Of a stretch of DNA of 64,000 bases, positions 8,336 through 17,273 are shown piece by piece. The notes beneath the pieces were generated by a model that worked only from the letters and a program-made list of their open reading frames with translations, was not told where the DNA came from and did not search any database. This stretch comes from Hyphomicrobium sp. 99 (GTDB lineage Bacteria; Pseudomonadota; Alphaproteobacteria; Rhizobiales; Hyphomicrobiaceae), in the NCBI RefSeq assembly GCF_000384335.2, contig NZ_KQ031382.1, positions 3,297,545 through 3,361,544 of the forward strand, given 5' to 3'. The translations under genes and the position numbers were made by a program. Position 1 is the stretch's first letter. Each line of letters opens with the position of its first letter.

Positions 8336-8806
8336 ATGCGACTTGCTCTTTTTCAGCCCGACATTGCGCAAAACACGGGCACCATTCTGCGCCTCTGTGC
8401 TTGCTTCGGTATCCCCGTCGACGTGATCGGACCGACCGGCTTCGACATGAGCGACCGCGCGCTCAAACGCGCGGCCCTCGATTACTTGCCCCACGTCGAA
8501 CTCTCGCGGTACGCGGGGTTTGATACCTTCATGGAAACACGAGCAGCCGCCACGCCTCCGCAAGGCCGGCTCGTTTTGCTGACGACCAAAGCTGCAACCT
8601 CCCATTGCGACTTCCGCTTCGCGCCCGACGATACCTTGATGCTCGGCCGCGAAAGCGCCGGCGTTCCGGACACGGTCCACGACCGTGTCGATGCACGGAT
8701 CACAATCCCGATGCGGCCGGGATTGAGATCGTTGAATGTCGCCGTCGCAGCCGCCATCGTTCTCGGCGAGGCGCTCCGCCAGACGAACGGTTATCCTCAC
8801 GCCTGA
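8336..8806 (+). CDS. trmL: tRNA (cytidine(34)-2'-O)-methyltransferase
   Basis: 156-residue SPOUT-class methyltransferase, normal length for TrmL. It methylates the wobble-base ribose of certain leucine tRNAs with SAM. Seen: FQPDIAQNTGTILRLCACF at the start, GFDMSDRALKRAALDY, LMLGRESAGVPDTV and the knot region IPMRPGLRSLNVAVAAAI. Transcribed divergently from petABC. Confidence 0.93.
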   Translation: MRLALFQPDIAQNTGTILRLCACFGIPVDVIGPTGFDMSDRALKRAALDYLPHVELSRYAGFDTFMETRAAATPPQGRLVLLTTKAATSHCDFRFAPDDTLMLGRESAGVPDTVHDRVDARITIPMRPGLRSLNVAVAAAIVLGEALRQTNGYPHA

Positions 8807-8879
8807 CGCTCTCGGCTGTCGCACGCGTGACACGTGACTGCTGCATTTCCGGCGCGCAGCCTTCACGAATCACAGCGCC

Positions 8880-9521
8880 ATGCCGATCGAGACGTTTCTG
8901 GAAATTGCAGGCGCCGCATCGGCAATATTGCTGATCGCAGGCCTCATCGCGGGCCAACTGAATAGCGAATGGCGCATCTGGCCCGCGCCGCCCGCGGGCT
9001 CACTCAAAAGCTTCGGCTTCTGGACTCTCTTCCGCACATTGAATGTCGTCGTGCTGGTCCTCGGCATCGAGCGCTTTTTGACGACGCTCACCGGTCCCGC
9101 CGTCCCGCTTCGGATTGCGCTCGCAGCCGTCTCAGCGATCGCCGGATTGGCCTACATCAACGCGCTATGGTCGCTCGGCCGCAAAGCCACCTACTGCCAG
9201 GCGAGCGGCCTGGCGACCGACGGCATCTACCGCTGGACACGAAACCCGCAGTACGCAACGGCCATCGCGGCGTACACGACTCTGGGGCTCGCTGCCGCCG
9301 CCTGGGACGCAACCCTGCTCGCCGCGTCCCTCGTCGTTGTCTATGCGATGATGGCGATTACTGAGGAACCTTGGCTCGAGACGCGCTACGGCAGCGCCTA
9401 CCTCGCTTACAAATCCGAGGTGCCGCGGTTCTTCAACGTTCGCCACGCCGTCGCGACGCTTGCAGCACTGGCTGCAAACAGACCGCCGACGCTCGCAAGA
9501 CAGCCCCGGACCAAGCGATAG
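8880..9521 (+). CDS. Integral membrane methyltransferase-like protein (ICMT/PEMT type)
   Basis: 213 residues with about five membrane spans. The C-terminal half has the pattern of isoprenylcysteine carboxyl methyltransferase and phospholipid methyltransferase families: GLATDGIYRWTRNPQYA, a hydrophobic span, then EEPWLETRYGSAYLAYKSEVPRFF, which normally binds SAM at the membrane surface. Substrate cannot be told from sequence; a lipid or small hydrophobic acceptor is likely. It follows trmL by 73 bp. Confidence 0.8.
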   Translation: MPIETFLEIAGAASAILLIAGLIAGQLNSEWRIWPAPPAGSLKSFGFWTLFRTLNVVVLVLGIERFLTTLTGPAVPLRIALAAVSAIAGLAYINALWSLGRKATYCQASGLATDGIYRWTRNPQYATAIAAYTTLGLAAAAWDATLLAASLVVVYAMMAITEEPWLETRYGSAYLAYKSEVPRFFNVRHAVATLAALAANRPPTLARQPRTKR

Positions 9522-9538
9522 CGGGGAAACGCCCCCAC

Positions 9539-11446
9539 CTACTCCGCCGCCTCGCGCGTCAGGAAGCCGCCCGACTGGCGCGCCCAGAGTTGCGCATAAA
9601 GCCCGCCGCGCTTCAGAAGATCGGCGTGCGAGCCTTCCTCCACGATCTGCCCGTCCTCCATGACGACGAGACGATCCATCGCCGCGATCGTTGAAAGCCG
9701 ATGCGCGATCGCGATCACGGTTTTGCCGCGCATCAGCGTTTCGAAACTCGACTGGATTTCGGATTCGACTTCGGAATCGAGTGCGCTCGTCGCCTCGTCG
9801 AGAACCAGAATAGGAGCGTTTTTCAGCAATACGCGCGCGATCGCGATGCGCTGCCGCTGCCCGCCCGAAAGCTTCACGCCGCGCTCGCCGACATGCGCAT
9901 CGTAGCCGCGACGGCCCTTCAGATCCTCGAGCCCGAGGATGAACTCATGCGCGTGGGCCCGTTTCGCCGCCGCGATCATTTCCGCTTCGCTCGCGTCTAG
10001 ACGCCCGTAGAGAATGTTGTCCCGGACCGAACGGTGCAGCAGCGACGTATCCTGCGTCACCATACCGATCTCGGCGCGAAGGCTATCCTGCGTCACACGC
10101 GCGATATCCTGACCGTCGATCAGAATGCGGCCGCCTTCGAGGTCGTAGAAGCGCAGCAGCACATTGACGAGCGTCGACTTGCCGGCGCCCGAACGGCCGA
10201 CGAGCCCCACCTTTTCACCCGGACGAACCGTCAGCGACAACGACTCAATGACGCGAGGCGGCGCATCCGCCGAAGCCGCACGGCCCGCGCCATAATGGAA
10301 GTGAATGTGATCGAACCGGATCTCGCCGCGCGGGACCACGAGAGGTTTGGCATCCTGAGCATCGACCAGAAGGTTCGGACGCGAGATCGTCTCCATGCCT
10401 TCGTGCACGACGCCGATGTTCTCGAACACGTCCGCGATCGTCCACATCACCCAACCCGACATCGTCACGATGCGAATGACGAGACCGCTGACGACAGCGA
10501 TGTCGCCGACGGAGACGTACTGCATGGTCCAAAGCCAGATCGCAGTTCCAGTCGTCGCGACGAGAAGAATGCCGTTCAGCACATAGAGAACGATTTCCAT
10601 CGCCGTGATGAGCCGCAGCGAAGCCTGCCACTTCTGCATCTGCTCGGTCAGCGCCTCGCGCGCGTAAGCGTCTTCCCGCTCAGCGTGCGCGAAGAGCTTC
10701 ACCGTCATGATGTTGGTGTAGCTGTCGACGATGCGGCCCACGAGCATCGAGCGCGCTTCGGACGCTTCCGTCGAGCGTTGCTTGATGCGCGGCACGAAAT
10801 AGCGCAGCGCGACGATATAGGCGACGAGCCAGATGATGAGCGGTATCGTCAGCCGCCAATCCGAGGCAGCAAACAACAACGCCGACCCGACGAACTGCAC
10901 GCTCGCATACCAAAGGGCGTCGATGAGCTGCACCACGCTTTCACGCAGCGACGTTCCGGTCTGCATGATCTTGTTGGCGACACGGCCCGCAAAATCGTTC
11001 TGAAAGAAACCGAGGCTCTGCCGCATCACGTAGCGGTGCGTCTGCCAGCGAATGCGCGATGTGCAGCCGGCCGAAAGCATCTGATTTTTGATGAAGTCGT
11101 GCGCAGTCGAAACGACAGGCCTCAGAATGAGCGCCACAAACGCCATCAGAGTCAGCATCGTGGCGTGCGTCGAGACGAAATTCGCCGGATCGCTCTCCAC
11201 GCGCATCCTGTCGACGATCGTGCCGACAAACCCCATCAGCGCCACTTCGATCGTGGAGCCCAGGCAGCCCGCAATCAGCAGAAGCAGGAAATACGGCCAA
11301 AGAGGCTTGATAAAAAACCAATAGAATGCCCAAAGCCGGTCCGGCGGCCGCACGATGGCGCGGTCGTCAAACGGCTTGATTTGGGTTTCCCCCCAACGCA
11401 TGAGGCGGCTAAGCATGATGTTATCGCAAGCAAAAAAGCGGCGCAT
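9539..11446 (-). CDS. ABC transporter, fused permease and ATPase (exporter type)
   Basis: 635 residues: an N-terminal six-span exporter domain (about residues 35-340) and a C-terminal ATPase with Walker A GRSGAGKST, signature LSGGQRQRIAIARVLL, Walker B PILVLDEATSALDSE and the switch His in AIAHRLSTI. Works as a dimer to export a lipid, peptide or drug; substrate unknown. Several N-terminal ATGs are possible (11446, 11416, 11401) and none has a clear ribosome-binding site. Divergent from hemF. Confidence 0.92.
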   Translation of the reverse strand: MRRFFACDNIMLSRLMRWGETQIKPFDDRAIVRPPDRLWAFYWFFIKPLWPYFLLLLIAGCLGSTIEVALMGFVGTIVDRMRVESDPANFVSTHATMLTLMAFVALILRPVVSTAHDFIKNQMLSAGCTSRIRWQTHRYVMRQSLGFFQNDFAGRVANKIMQTGTSLRESVVQLIDALWYASVQFVGSALLFAASDWRLTIPLIIWLVAYIVALRYFVPRIKQRSTEASEARSMLVGRIVDSYTNIMTVKLFAHAEREDAYAREALTEQMQKWQASLRLITAMEIVLYVLNGILLVATTGTAIWLWTMQYVSVGDIAVVSGLVIRIVTMSGWVMWTIADVFENIGVVHEGMETISRPNLLVDAQDAKPLVVPRGEIRFDHIHFHYGAGRAASADAPPRVIESLSLTVRPGEKVGLVGRSGAGKSTLVNVLLRFYDLEGGRILIDGQDIARVTQDSLRAEIGMVTQDTSLLHRSVRDNILYGRLDASEAEMIAAAKRAHAHEFILGLEDLKGRRGYDAHVGERGVKLSGGQRQRIAIARVLLKNAPILVLDEATSALDSEVESEIQSSFETLMRGKTVIAIAHRLSTIAAMDRLVVMEDGQIVEEGSHADLLKRGGLYAQLWARQSGGFLTREAAE

Positions 11447-11557
11447 GATCGCAGGTCGGAAGATCCGACGGGCGACGGCGACCGGATATTGAAAGTGGGT
11501 GCCTGTTAGGGCTAAGGGTCTTTTCCGTCAAAAACAAGACACGGTACCCTCTTCTAG

Positions 11558-12466
11558 ATGAACGCATCCGATACGCCTCTGGGGCAAAAGAAAGCAACCG
11601 CACGCGCCTGGTTTGAAAAACTGCGCGATGATATTTGCGTTGCGTTCGAGAAACTCGAAGCTGGGCTTCCTGAAACTGCTCCGCATGGCAGCGATGCGCC
11701 GGGCACGTTCACACGCACGCCCTGGTCACGCACCGATCACAGAGGCGCCGAAGGCGGCGGCGGCGTGATGAGCATGATGAACGGCCGCGTCTTCGAAAAA
11801 GTGGGCGTGCATACGTCGACCGTTTACGGAGAATTCGCACCAGAATTCCGCAAACAGATTCCGGGCGCCGATGAAAGCCCCGAATTCTGGGCATCCGGCA
11901 TTTCGTTGATCGCGCATCCGCGCAACCCCAACGTGCCGGCGGTTCACATGAACACCCGCATGATCACGACGTCCAAATGGTGGTTCGGCGGCGGCGCCGA
12001 CCTGACGCCCGTGCTCGAAAAGCGCCGCACGCAATCGGATGCCGACACCCTGGCATTTCATGCCGCGATGTACGGCGCGTGTGCGGCTCACCCGATTGCC
12101 GATTACGCCAAGCTCAAGAAATGGTGCGACGAGTATTTCTTCCTGCCGCATCGAAACGAAATGCGCGGCGTCGGCGGTATTTTCTACGATTACCTGACGC
12201 CCTCCGAAGCCGAAGGCGGCTGGGACGCAGCTTTCGCCTTCACGCAGGACGTCGGCCGCGCTTTCGCGAGCGTCTATCCCATGCTCGTGAGAGGCAATTA
12301 CGCGGCGGCCTACACCGACGAGCAGCGCGATGAGCAATTGGTTCGCCGCGGCCGCTACGTCGAATATAACCTTCTCTACGATCGCGGCACGATGTTCGGA
12401 CTTAAAACGGGCGGCAATGTCGAAAGCATTCTTTCGTCGATGCCGCCCCTGGTAAAGTGGCCCTAA
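11558..12466 (+). CDS. hemF: Oxygen-dependent coproporphyrinogen III oxidase
   Basis: 302 residues, full length. Converts coproporphyrinogen III to protoporphyrinogen IX in haem synthesis using O2. Conserved stretches: [62 protein letters not shown] and [19 protein letters not shown] with the terminal ESILSSMPP. Haem supply fits the bc1, catalase and cytochrome genes nearby, although no operon link is evident. Confidence 0.96.
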   Translation: MNASDTPLGQKKATARAWFEKLRDDICVAFEKLEAGLPETAPHGSDAPGTFTRTPWSRTDHRGAEGGGGVMSMMNGRVFEKVGVHTSTVYGEFAPEFRKQIPGADESPEFWASGISLIAHPRNPNVPAVHMNTRMITTSKWWFGGGADLTPVLEKRRTQSDADTLAFHAAMYGACAAHPIADYAKLKKWCDEYFFLPHRNEMRGVGGIFYDYLTPSEAEGGWDAAFAFTQDVGRAFASVYPMLVRGNYAAAYTDEQRDEQLVRRGRYVEYNLLYDRGTMFGLKTGGNVESILSSMPPLVKWP

Positions 12467-12516
12467 TGGCTTTCGCGCTTCGATAGCGCGACGGCAGCCT
12501 TCGGGGGGAAGGCACA

Positions 12517-13668
12517 ATGAAACGCCTCGTCTGCTCCATGGATGGCACGTGGAACGACGATGTCGAGGCATTGCCGTCGACCAACGTTGCAAAGCTCACA
12601 CGCGCCGTCCTCCCCGCAGATGATCAGGGCGTCAGGCAACTCGTACGCTATGTCGTGGGCACCCCGGCCTCGCAAAAAGGATCGATTTCCTTCAAGGAAG
12701 CCACAGGTTTTGAAATTGGCGAGCGGATCCGCGCGGCCTACCAGTTCCTCAGCCATACCTACGAACCGGGCGATGAAATCTATCTATTCGGTTTCTCGCG
12801 CGGCGCTTACGAAGCGCGCAGCCTCGCGAGCTTCATCGCGCTTTTCGGCATCGCACGAAAGGACGCGGGCTTCGCCATCGACGACGCTTGGCGCCTCTAT
12901 CGAAAACCGGAACGCCGACGCGATTTCAATGCCGTCGCCGAACAGAGCAGCTCCTGCCACTATCCGGTCCCGATCCGCTGCATCGGCGTCTGGGATACGG
13001 TCGAATATGCCGGAACTCCACACTGGTGGCGATGGCTCCGCAGCAGCCGCAGTTACCACGACGTCCGATGGCACGACACGATCGACGTCGCGCTGCACGC
13101 CGTTGCGATCGACGAAACGCGCGGCACATTCCGCCCCGCGATGTTCACGCTTCCCCATGACATCGCATTGCCGCCGCATCGGCACGTCCAGCAAGCGTGG
13201 TTTCCCGGAACACACGCCGACGTGGGCGGCGGCTCGCCCGAAACGGAACTCTCCGATATTGCGCTTCTCTGGATGGCCGCGAAAATCCAATCAGCCACAG
13301 ACCTCGCGATCGATATCGAAAAGCTGAACCGCGAGGCGAAGCCCGATCCGCTGGGCCCCCTGCACCCGCCGGAAGCTGGATGGCGTTATGCTCTCGGCAG
13401 TCGCATTCCGTATCTGCGTCTCGTCCAGCAGGATATTCGCGGCATTCCGGATCGGCGGCGCGGCGTTTTCAAGACCTGGCGAACGAGCAAGCTTCGCAAC
13501 GGAAGTATCTCGCTCAATGAAACGGTCGACGAAAGCGCACTTACCCGGCTCGGACAGACAATCCGTGAAAAGTATCGCGGAAAGTTCGAAGAGCGCATCT
13601 ACGAGCCTTCAACGCTGAAAGCCCTTTTTTCTCCCGAGCCACAGACCGCGGACTCGGTCGAAGCCTGA
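12517..13668 (+). CDS. DUF2235 alpha/beta hydrolase (Tle1-like phospholipase family)
   Basis: 383 residues starting MKRLVCSMDGTWND, the usual opening of DUF2235 proteins. The nucleophile elbow GFSRGAYEARSLA is near residue 93, and the HADVGGG segment supplies an acidic residue. Some members are type VI effector phospholipases, but no VgrG, PAAR or immunity gene is next to it and no signal peptide is seen, so a resident cytoplasmic role is equally possible. It begins 50 bp after hemF. Confidence 0.85.
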   Translation: MKRLVCSMDGTWNDDVEALPSTNVAKLTRAVLPADDQGVRQLVRYVVGTPASQKGSISFKEATGFEIGERIRAAYQFLSHTYEPGDEIYLFGFSRGAYEARSLASFIALFGIARKDAGFAIDDAWRLYRKPERRRDFNAVAEQSSSCHYPVPIRCIGVWDTVEYAGTPHWWRWLRSSRSYHDVRWHDTIDVALHAVAIDETRGTFRPAMFTLPHDIALPPHRHVQQAWFPGTHADVGGGSPETELSDIALLWMAAKIQSATDLAIDIEKLNREAKPDPLGPLHPPEAGWRYALGSRIPYLRLVQQDIRGIPDRRRGVFKTWRTSKLRNGSISLNETVDESALTRLGQTIREKYRGKFEERIYEPSTLKALFSPEPQTADSVEA

Positions 13669-13820
13669 AGGTTTTTGCAGCAACAGCGCCGACTATTGCA
13701 GCCGCGGCAATAATGCAGTGCCCGCCATCTTGAGTTGGCTCCGCTTCCGCCCCAGCTTAGACACACCTGACGGCCGCCCTATTAGAAGCTTTCCCGCCGC
13801 ACAATTTCCAGGAAGATCCA

Positions 13821-14891
13821 ATGGCATCACTCTTCGATCCGCTCCAAGCCGGGGCGTTCACGCTCAAAAATCGTGTCGTGCTCGCGCCGCTGACCCGCTG
13901 CCGCGCCAGTGCCGGCCGGGTGCCCAACGACCTCATGCGCGAGTATTACGTGCAGCGGGCGTCCGCCGGATTGATGCTCTCGGAAGCAACCTCCGTTACG
14001 CCGATGGGCGTTGGCTATCCCGACACCCCAGGCATCTGGTCGGAGGAGCAGGTCGCAGGCTGGAAGCGCATCACCGATGCCGTCCACGCCGCAGGCGGCA
14101 CCATTCTCTTGCAGCTCTGGCATGTCGGCCGGATCTCTGATCCTGTCTATCTCGACGGCGAATTGCCTGTCGCGCCGAGCGCCATCGCCGCCAAGGGCCA
14201 CGTGAGCCTCGTACGCCCGATGCGCGATTACGTCGTGCCGCGAGCGCTGGAGCTGAGCGAAATCCCCGGCATCATCGCCGACTATCGCCGCGGCGCCGAA
14301 AACGCCAAGCGCGCAGGCTTCGACGGCGTCGAAGTTCATGGCGCCAATGGGTACCTCCTCGACCAGTTCCTGCAGGACTCGACGAACCATCGCACCGACG
14401 CCTACGGCGGCCCGATCGAAAACCGCGCGCGTTTGATGCTCGAAGTCGTTGACGCTTGCATCGAAGTTTGGGGCGCTGATCGCGTCGGCCTCCATCTCGC
14501 GCCGCGCGGCGATTCACACACGATGGGCGACAGCAACCGCCTCGCGACCTTCAGCTACGTCGCCCGCGAAGTCGGAAAGCGCAAAATCGCCTTCATCTTC
14601 ACGCGCGAACATGAAGCCGCGGATTGGATCAGCCCAGAGCTCAAGAAAGCATTCGGCGGCGTGTTCATCGTCAACGAGAAGTTCACGAAGGAATCGGCGG
14701 AGGCTGTCATTAAATCCGGAGCGGCCGATGCGGTGTCCTTCGGCAAGCAGTTCATCGCCAACCCAGACCTGCCCGAGCGGTTCAAGCTGAACGCGCCACT
14801 GAACCCGCCCGACCCGTCCACGTTCTACGGCGGCACCGCCAAGGGCTATACCGATTACCCCGCGCTAACGACGGAAGACGTGCGCGCCTAA
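13821..14891 (+). CDS. Old Yellow Enzyme family alkene reductase / NADH:flavin oxidoreductase
   Basis: 356-residue FMN-dependent TIM barrel. Seen: LKNRVVLAPLTRCRA at strand 1, WHVGRISDPV, the DGVEVHGANGYLLDQFLQDSTNHRTDAYGG region with the substrate-binding His-Asn pair, and the phosphate-binding GKQFIANPDLPERF near the C-terminus. Members reduce activated C=C bonds or nitro groups. Substrate unknown; NemA and xenobiotic reductases are the nearest named relatives by motif. Confidence 0.92.
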   Translation: MASLFDPLQAGAFTLKNRVVLAPLTRCRASAGRVPNDLMREYYVQRASAGLMLSEATSVTPMGVGYPDTPGIWSEEQVAGWKRITDAVHAAGGTILLQLWHVGRISDPVYLDGELPVAPSAIAAKGHVSLVRPMRDYVVPRALELSEIPGIIADYRRGAENAKRAGFDGVEVHGANGYLLDQFLQDSTNHRTDAYGGPIENRARLMLEVVDACIEVWGADRVGLHLAPRGDSHTMGDSNRLATFSYVAREVGKRKIAFIFTREHEAADWISPELKKAFGGVFIVNEKFTKESAEAVIKSGAADAVSFGKQFIANPDLPERFKLNAPLNPPDPSTFYGGTAKGYTDYPALTTEDVRA

Positions 14892-14943
14892 GAATGAAAA
14901 AGGCGATTGATTAGCGGATCGCCACGCAATAGCGGCGCCGGGC

Positions 14944-16182
14944 TCAACGCTCGGCGCCTCTCGCCGAAATGCTGTCGAACGCAGCCGCAAATTCAACCGA
15001 CCCCGGCTTCGAGATCGCATACGTCATCCGCCGGTCGAGTTCAGCCTGCAGCTGCGACCCCGTCAACCCGATCACCATCTTATTGACGTAGTAGGCGCGC
15101 CTCGAGAAGAAGTTCGGCGTCGGCGCTTCCGTTCCTGGTGACTGCATCATTTCAAGGCCCGTCATCGGTCCCGCCAGATTCATCAATTCGAGTTCAGCTC
15201 CGGAAAGCGAATATCGGCCCTGCTTTTCTGCCGTATCCCGCAGTGTCTTGAGCTTCATCGCCTGCAGCATCGGCCCGATATCGCCGTCGATGTTGAGCGT
15301 GTGAATGCCCATGCCCTCGCGCGTTTTCGCGTAGGCCTGCTGCACATCCCATTCGAACGGCTGATGCTTGACGTTCGCGTACATTTTTTTCAGCACCGCC
15401 AGCTTGTGCTTCAGCAGCGCCGTTCGTTCCGGCGAGTTCTTCGGATTGCGGAGCTTCTGAGTGAGGCGCGAAATAAAAATCGGCCCGCTGCGCGCGAGTT
15501 CGTTGATCGAGTTGGCGTCGAGAAGCTGCGCATAGCCGAGCGCACTCGAAATCGCACGACCGGTCTTCTTGGTCGGATGAATTCCCGATTGCATATCGTA
15601 GGTGCCGACGCCGCCCGTCTCGAGCGCGTAAACCCTGACGACCTGCTCCTTCGAAAGTCCGAGAGCCGCAGCTTCCGTCGCATAGCGAAGCTTGAATTCC
15701 TTCTCCGACACCCGTTCCGGAGCGAAGTTGTAAACGCTCTTCGCCGCGACGAGGTAATCAGGGATTGTCGCCAGCTCTTTCGGCTGCGTCGGATCGCTCT
15801 GTCGCTGCGCCGTGAGGAATTTTTCGTACTTCGCGGCGAGATCGCCCGACAATGGTGGACCCTGATAAGTCGGCGGGAAGCTCATCACATAATCGGTCGA
15901 GTCGAACGGAACTTTCTGAGACCGCTTCTTCTTGCGTCCAAGGCGCTTCTGGTCCACCGCAGCCCAGTATTGATCGAGCTGCGCCTCGAAAATTCGCCGC
16001 GCGGCCTTCCACTCCTGAAACTGCTGCACCTCGCCATCGGAAAGAGAGGCGAAAAAATCCGCCGTCGACAGCGCCTGCGCATTTAGCGACGGGACAACGA
16101 ACAGCATCGCCAGAGCCATGATGCATAGGCCCAGCACACGAAACGGCGATGTCGTTCTTACGTACGCCAAGGTCAGCTCCAC
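14944..16182 (-). CDS. Exported protein with a lytic-transglycosylase-like core
   Basis: 412 residues with a signal peptide (VLGLCIMALAMLFVVPSLNAQA). The N-terminal part is Lys/Arg-rich (RLGRKKKRSQK). Near residue 195 the sequence VVRVYALETGGVGTYDMQSG, then SALGYAQLL, resembles the lysozyme fold of SLT transglycosylases, where E-T/S-G and G-x-x-Q surround the catalytic Glu. The rest is helical and unrecognised. If the match holds, it would cleave peptidoglycan in the periplasm. The likeness is by eye only and spans about 50 residues. Confidence 0.75.
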   Translation of the reverse strand: MELTLAYVRTTSPFRVLGLCIMALAMLFVVPSLNAQALSTADFFASLSDGEVQQFQEWKAARRIFEAQLDQYWAAVDQKRLGRKKKRSQKVPFDSTDYVMSFPPTYQGPPLSGDLAAKYEKFLTAQRQSDPTQPKELATIPDYLVAAKSVYNFAPERVSEKEFKLRYATEAAALGLSKEQVVRVYALETGGVGTYDMQSGIHPTKKTGRAISSALGYAQLLDANSINELARSGPIFISRLTQKLRNPKNSPERTALLKHKLAVLKKMYANVKHQPFEWDVQQAYAKTREGMGIHTLNIDGDIGPMLQAMKLKTLRDTAEKQGRYSLSGAELELMNLAGPMTGLEMMQSPGTEAPTPNFFSRRAYYVNKMVIGLTGSQLQAELDRRMTYAISKPGSVEFAAAFDSISARGAER

Positions 16183-16302
16183 CTGCCTGTCATCGAGTTT
16201 GTCAACGAGACACAGCTTGAAATCACGAATAGAAGGTACCGTGATTCATTGGAGCCCGGCCATCCGATCGTCTCATCCTTCAACTTCCGCTAAGGTTGAG
16301 CA

Positions 16303-16968
16303 ATGAACCCGCTTTCCGCCCCTAATATGACCGATATGAACATACCGGAATTCGATGCTGCGGCGTTCGAGGTACTAGCGCGGTCGCGCCTCCTCCCTAA
16401 CCCGCCCCTCCTTAACGAACCTCACTCGCCCGGCGACGATGACCTCAATCCCGGAAGTGAGCGCATTCCAGCAGGCCTTCGCCATGCCGCCGTCCTCGTG
16501 CCGATCATAGCGCACTCGCCCCTGACCGTCCTGCTGACGACGAGAACGGATCATTTGCCATCTCACGCGGGTCAGATCGCCTTTCCTGGTGGAAAGGTGG
16601 AAACTCACGACGCTGGTCCGCTCGCTGCTGCACTGCGGGAGACCCGGGAAGAGATTGCGTTGGATGCTGCCTTCATCGAGCCCCTCGGATTCCTCCCGCC
16701 GTATCGCACCGGCACGGGCTACATCATCACGCCATCCGTTGCCCTCGTCCGCCCCGGCTTCAAGCTGACCGCCGATCCAGAGGAGGTCGCCGCCGTTTTT
16801 GAAGTTCCGTTCGCTTTTTTAATGAACGAAGCCAATCATCAGATACACAGTCGGGTCTACGGAGGCGTCGAGCGTCATTTCTATGCGATGCCTTACGGAG
16901 AGCGCTATATTTGGGGCGCGACGGCGGGCATCATTCGCACGCTCTATCGGAGACTGTTCAGCACATGA
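16303..16968 (+). CDS. Nudix hydrolase, CoA-pyrophosphatase type
   Basis: 221 residues. The Nudix box is clear: GGKVETHDAGPLAAALRETREEIAL, with the REEI glutamates for metal binding. The preceding LTTRTDHLPSHAGQIAFPGGK and following GFLPPYRTGTGYIITPSVALV match the NudL/CoAse group that splits CoA into phosphopantetheine and 3',5'-ADP. The stop overlaps the next start (ATGA). Confidence 0.9.
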   Translation: MNPLSAPNMTDMNIPEFDAAAFEVLARSRLLPNPPLLNEPHSPGDDDLNPGSERIPAGLRHAAVLVPIIAHSPLTVLLTTRTDHLPSHAGQIAFPGGKVETHDAGPLAAALRETREEIALDAAFIEPLGFLPPYRTGTGYIITPSVALVRPGFKLTADPEEVAAVFEVPFAFLMNEANHQIHSRVYGGVERHFYAMPYGERYIWGATAGIIRTLYRRLFST

Positions 16969-17270
16969 CCCGAATTGTCATAGAGAACATATTTTTCTTC
17001 ATGTTGCCGACGTTGGTGTACGTCATGTGGATCGCGTTCAAGGAAGACGAATGGGCGGGCCTGCCGACGATCGTTGCGCGGGCTCCGTTGCTTCGCCTGT
17101 TCTTCGCGGGCGCAGCGTTGATGCTTGGAACGCTCATCGCGTTTTCCTCCCGCTCACACAACGATCCGCGTGATGTTTACGTCCCTGCCTCGATCGAAGA
17201 TGGAAAACTGGAGCCCGCTCATAGCGTCCATGTTCCCGAACCCGCCGAACCGCAAACGGCGAAGCCCTGA
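16965..17270 (+). CDS. Small membrane protein, DUF6111-like
   Basis: 101 residues. Two hydrophobic helices (NIFFFMLPTLVYVMWIAF and LLRLFFAGAALMLGTLIAF) are followed by DPRDVYVPASIEDGKLEPAH, the pattern of a small conserved alphaproteobacterial family (DUF6111). Its ATG overlaps the Nudix stop and its stop lies 3 bp before cca, so the three genes form a tight operon. Function unknown. Confidence 0.85.
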   Translation: MTRIVIENIFFFMLPTLVYVMWIAFKEDEWAGLPTIVARAPLLRLFFAGAALMLGTLIAFSSRSHNDPRDVYVPASIEDGKLEPAHSVHVPEPAEPQTAKP

Positions 17271-17273
17271 TCC

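Noticed and set aside
10034..11509. 491-codon frame opposite the ABC transporter
   Set aside because: Mirror frame of a GC-rich gene, dominated by Arg, Asp and His; the ABC motifs on the minus strand are complete.
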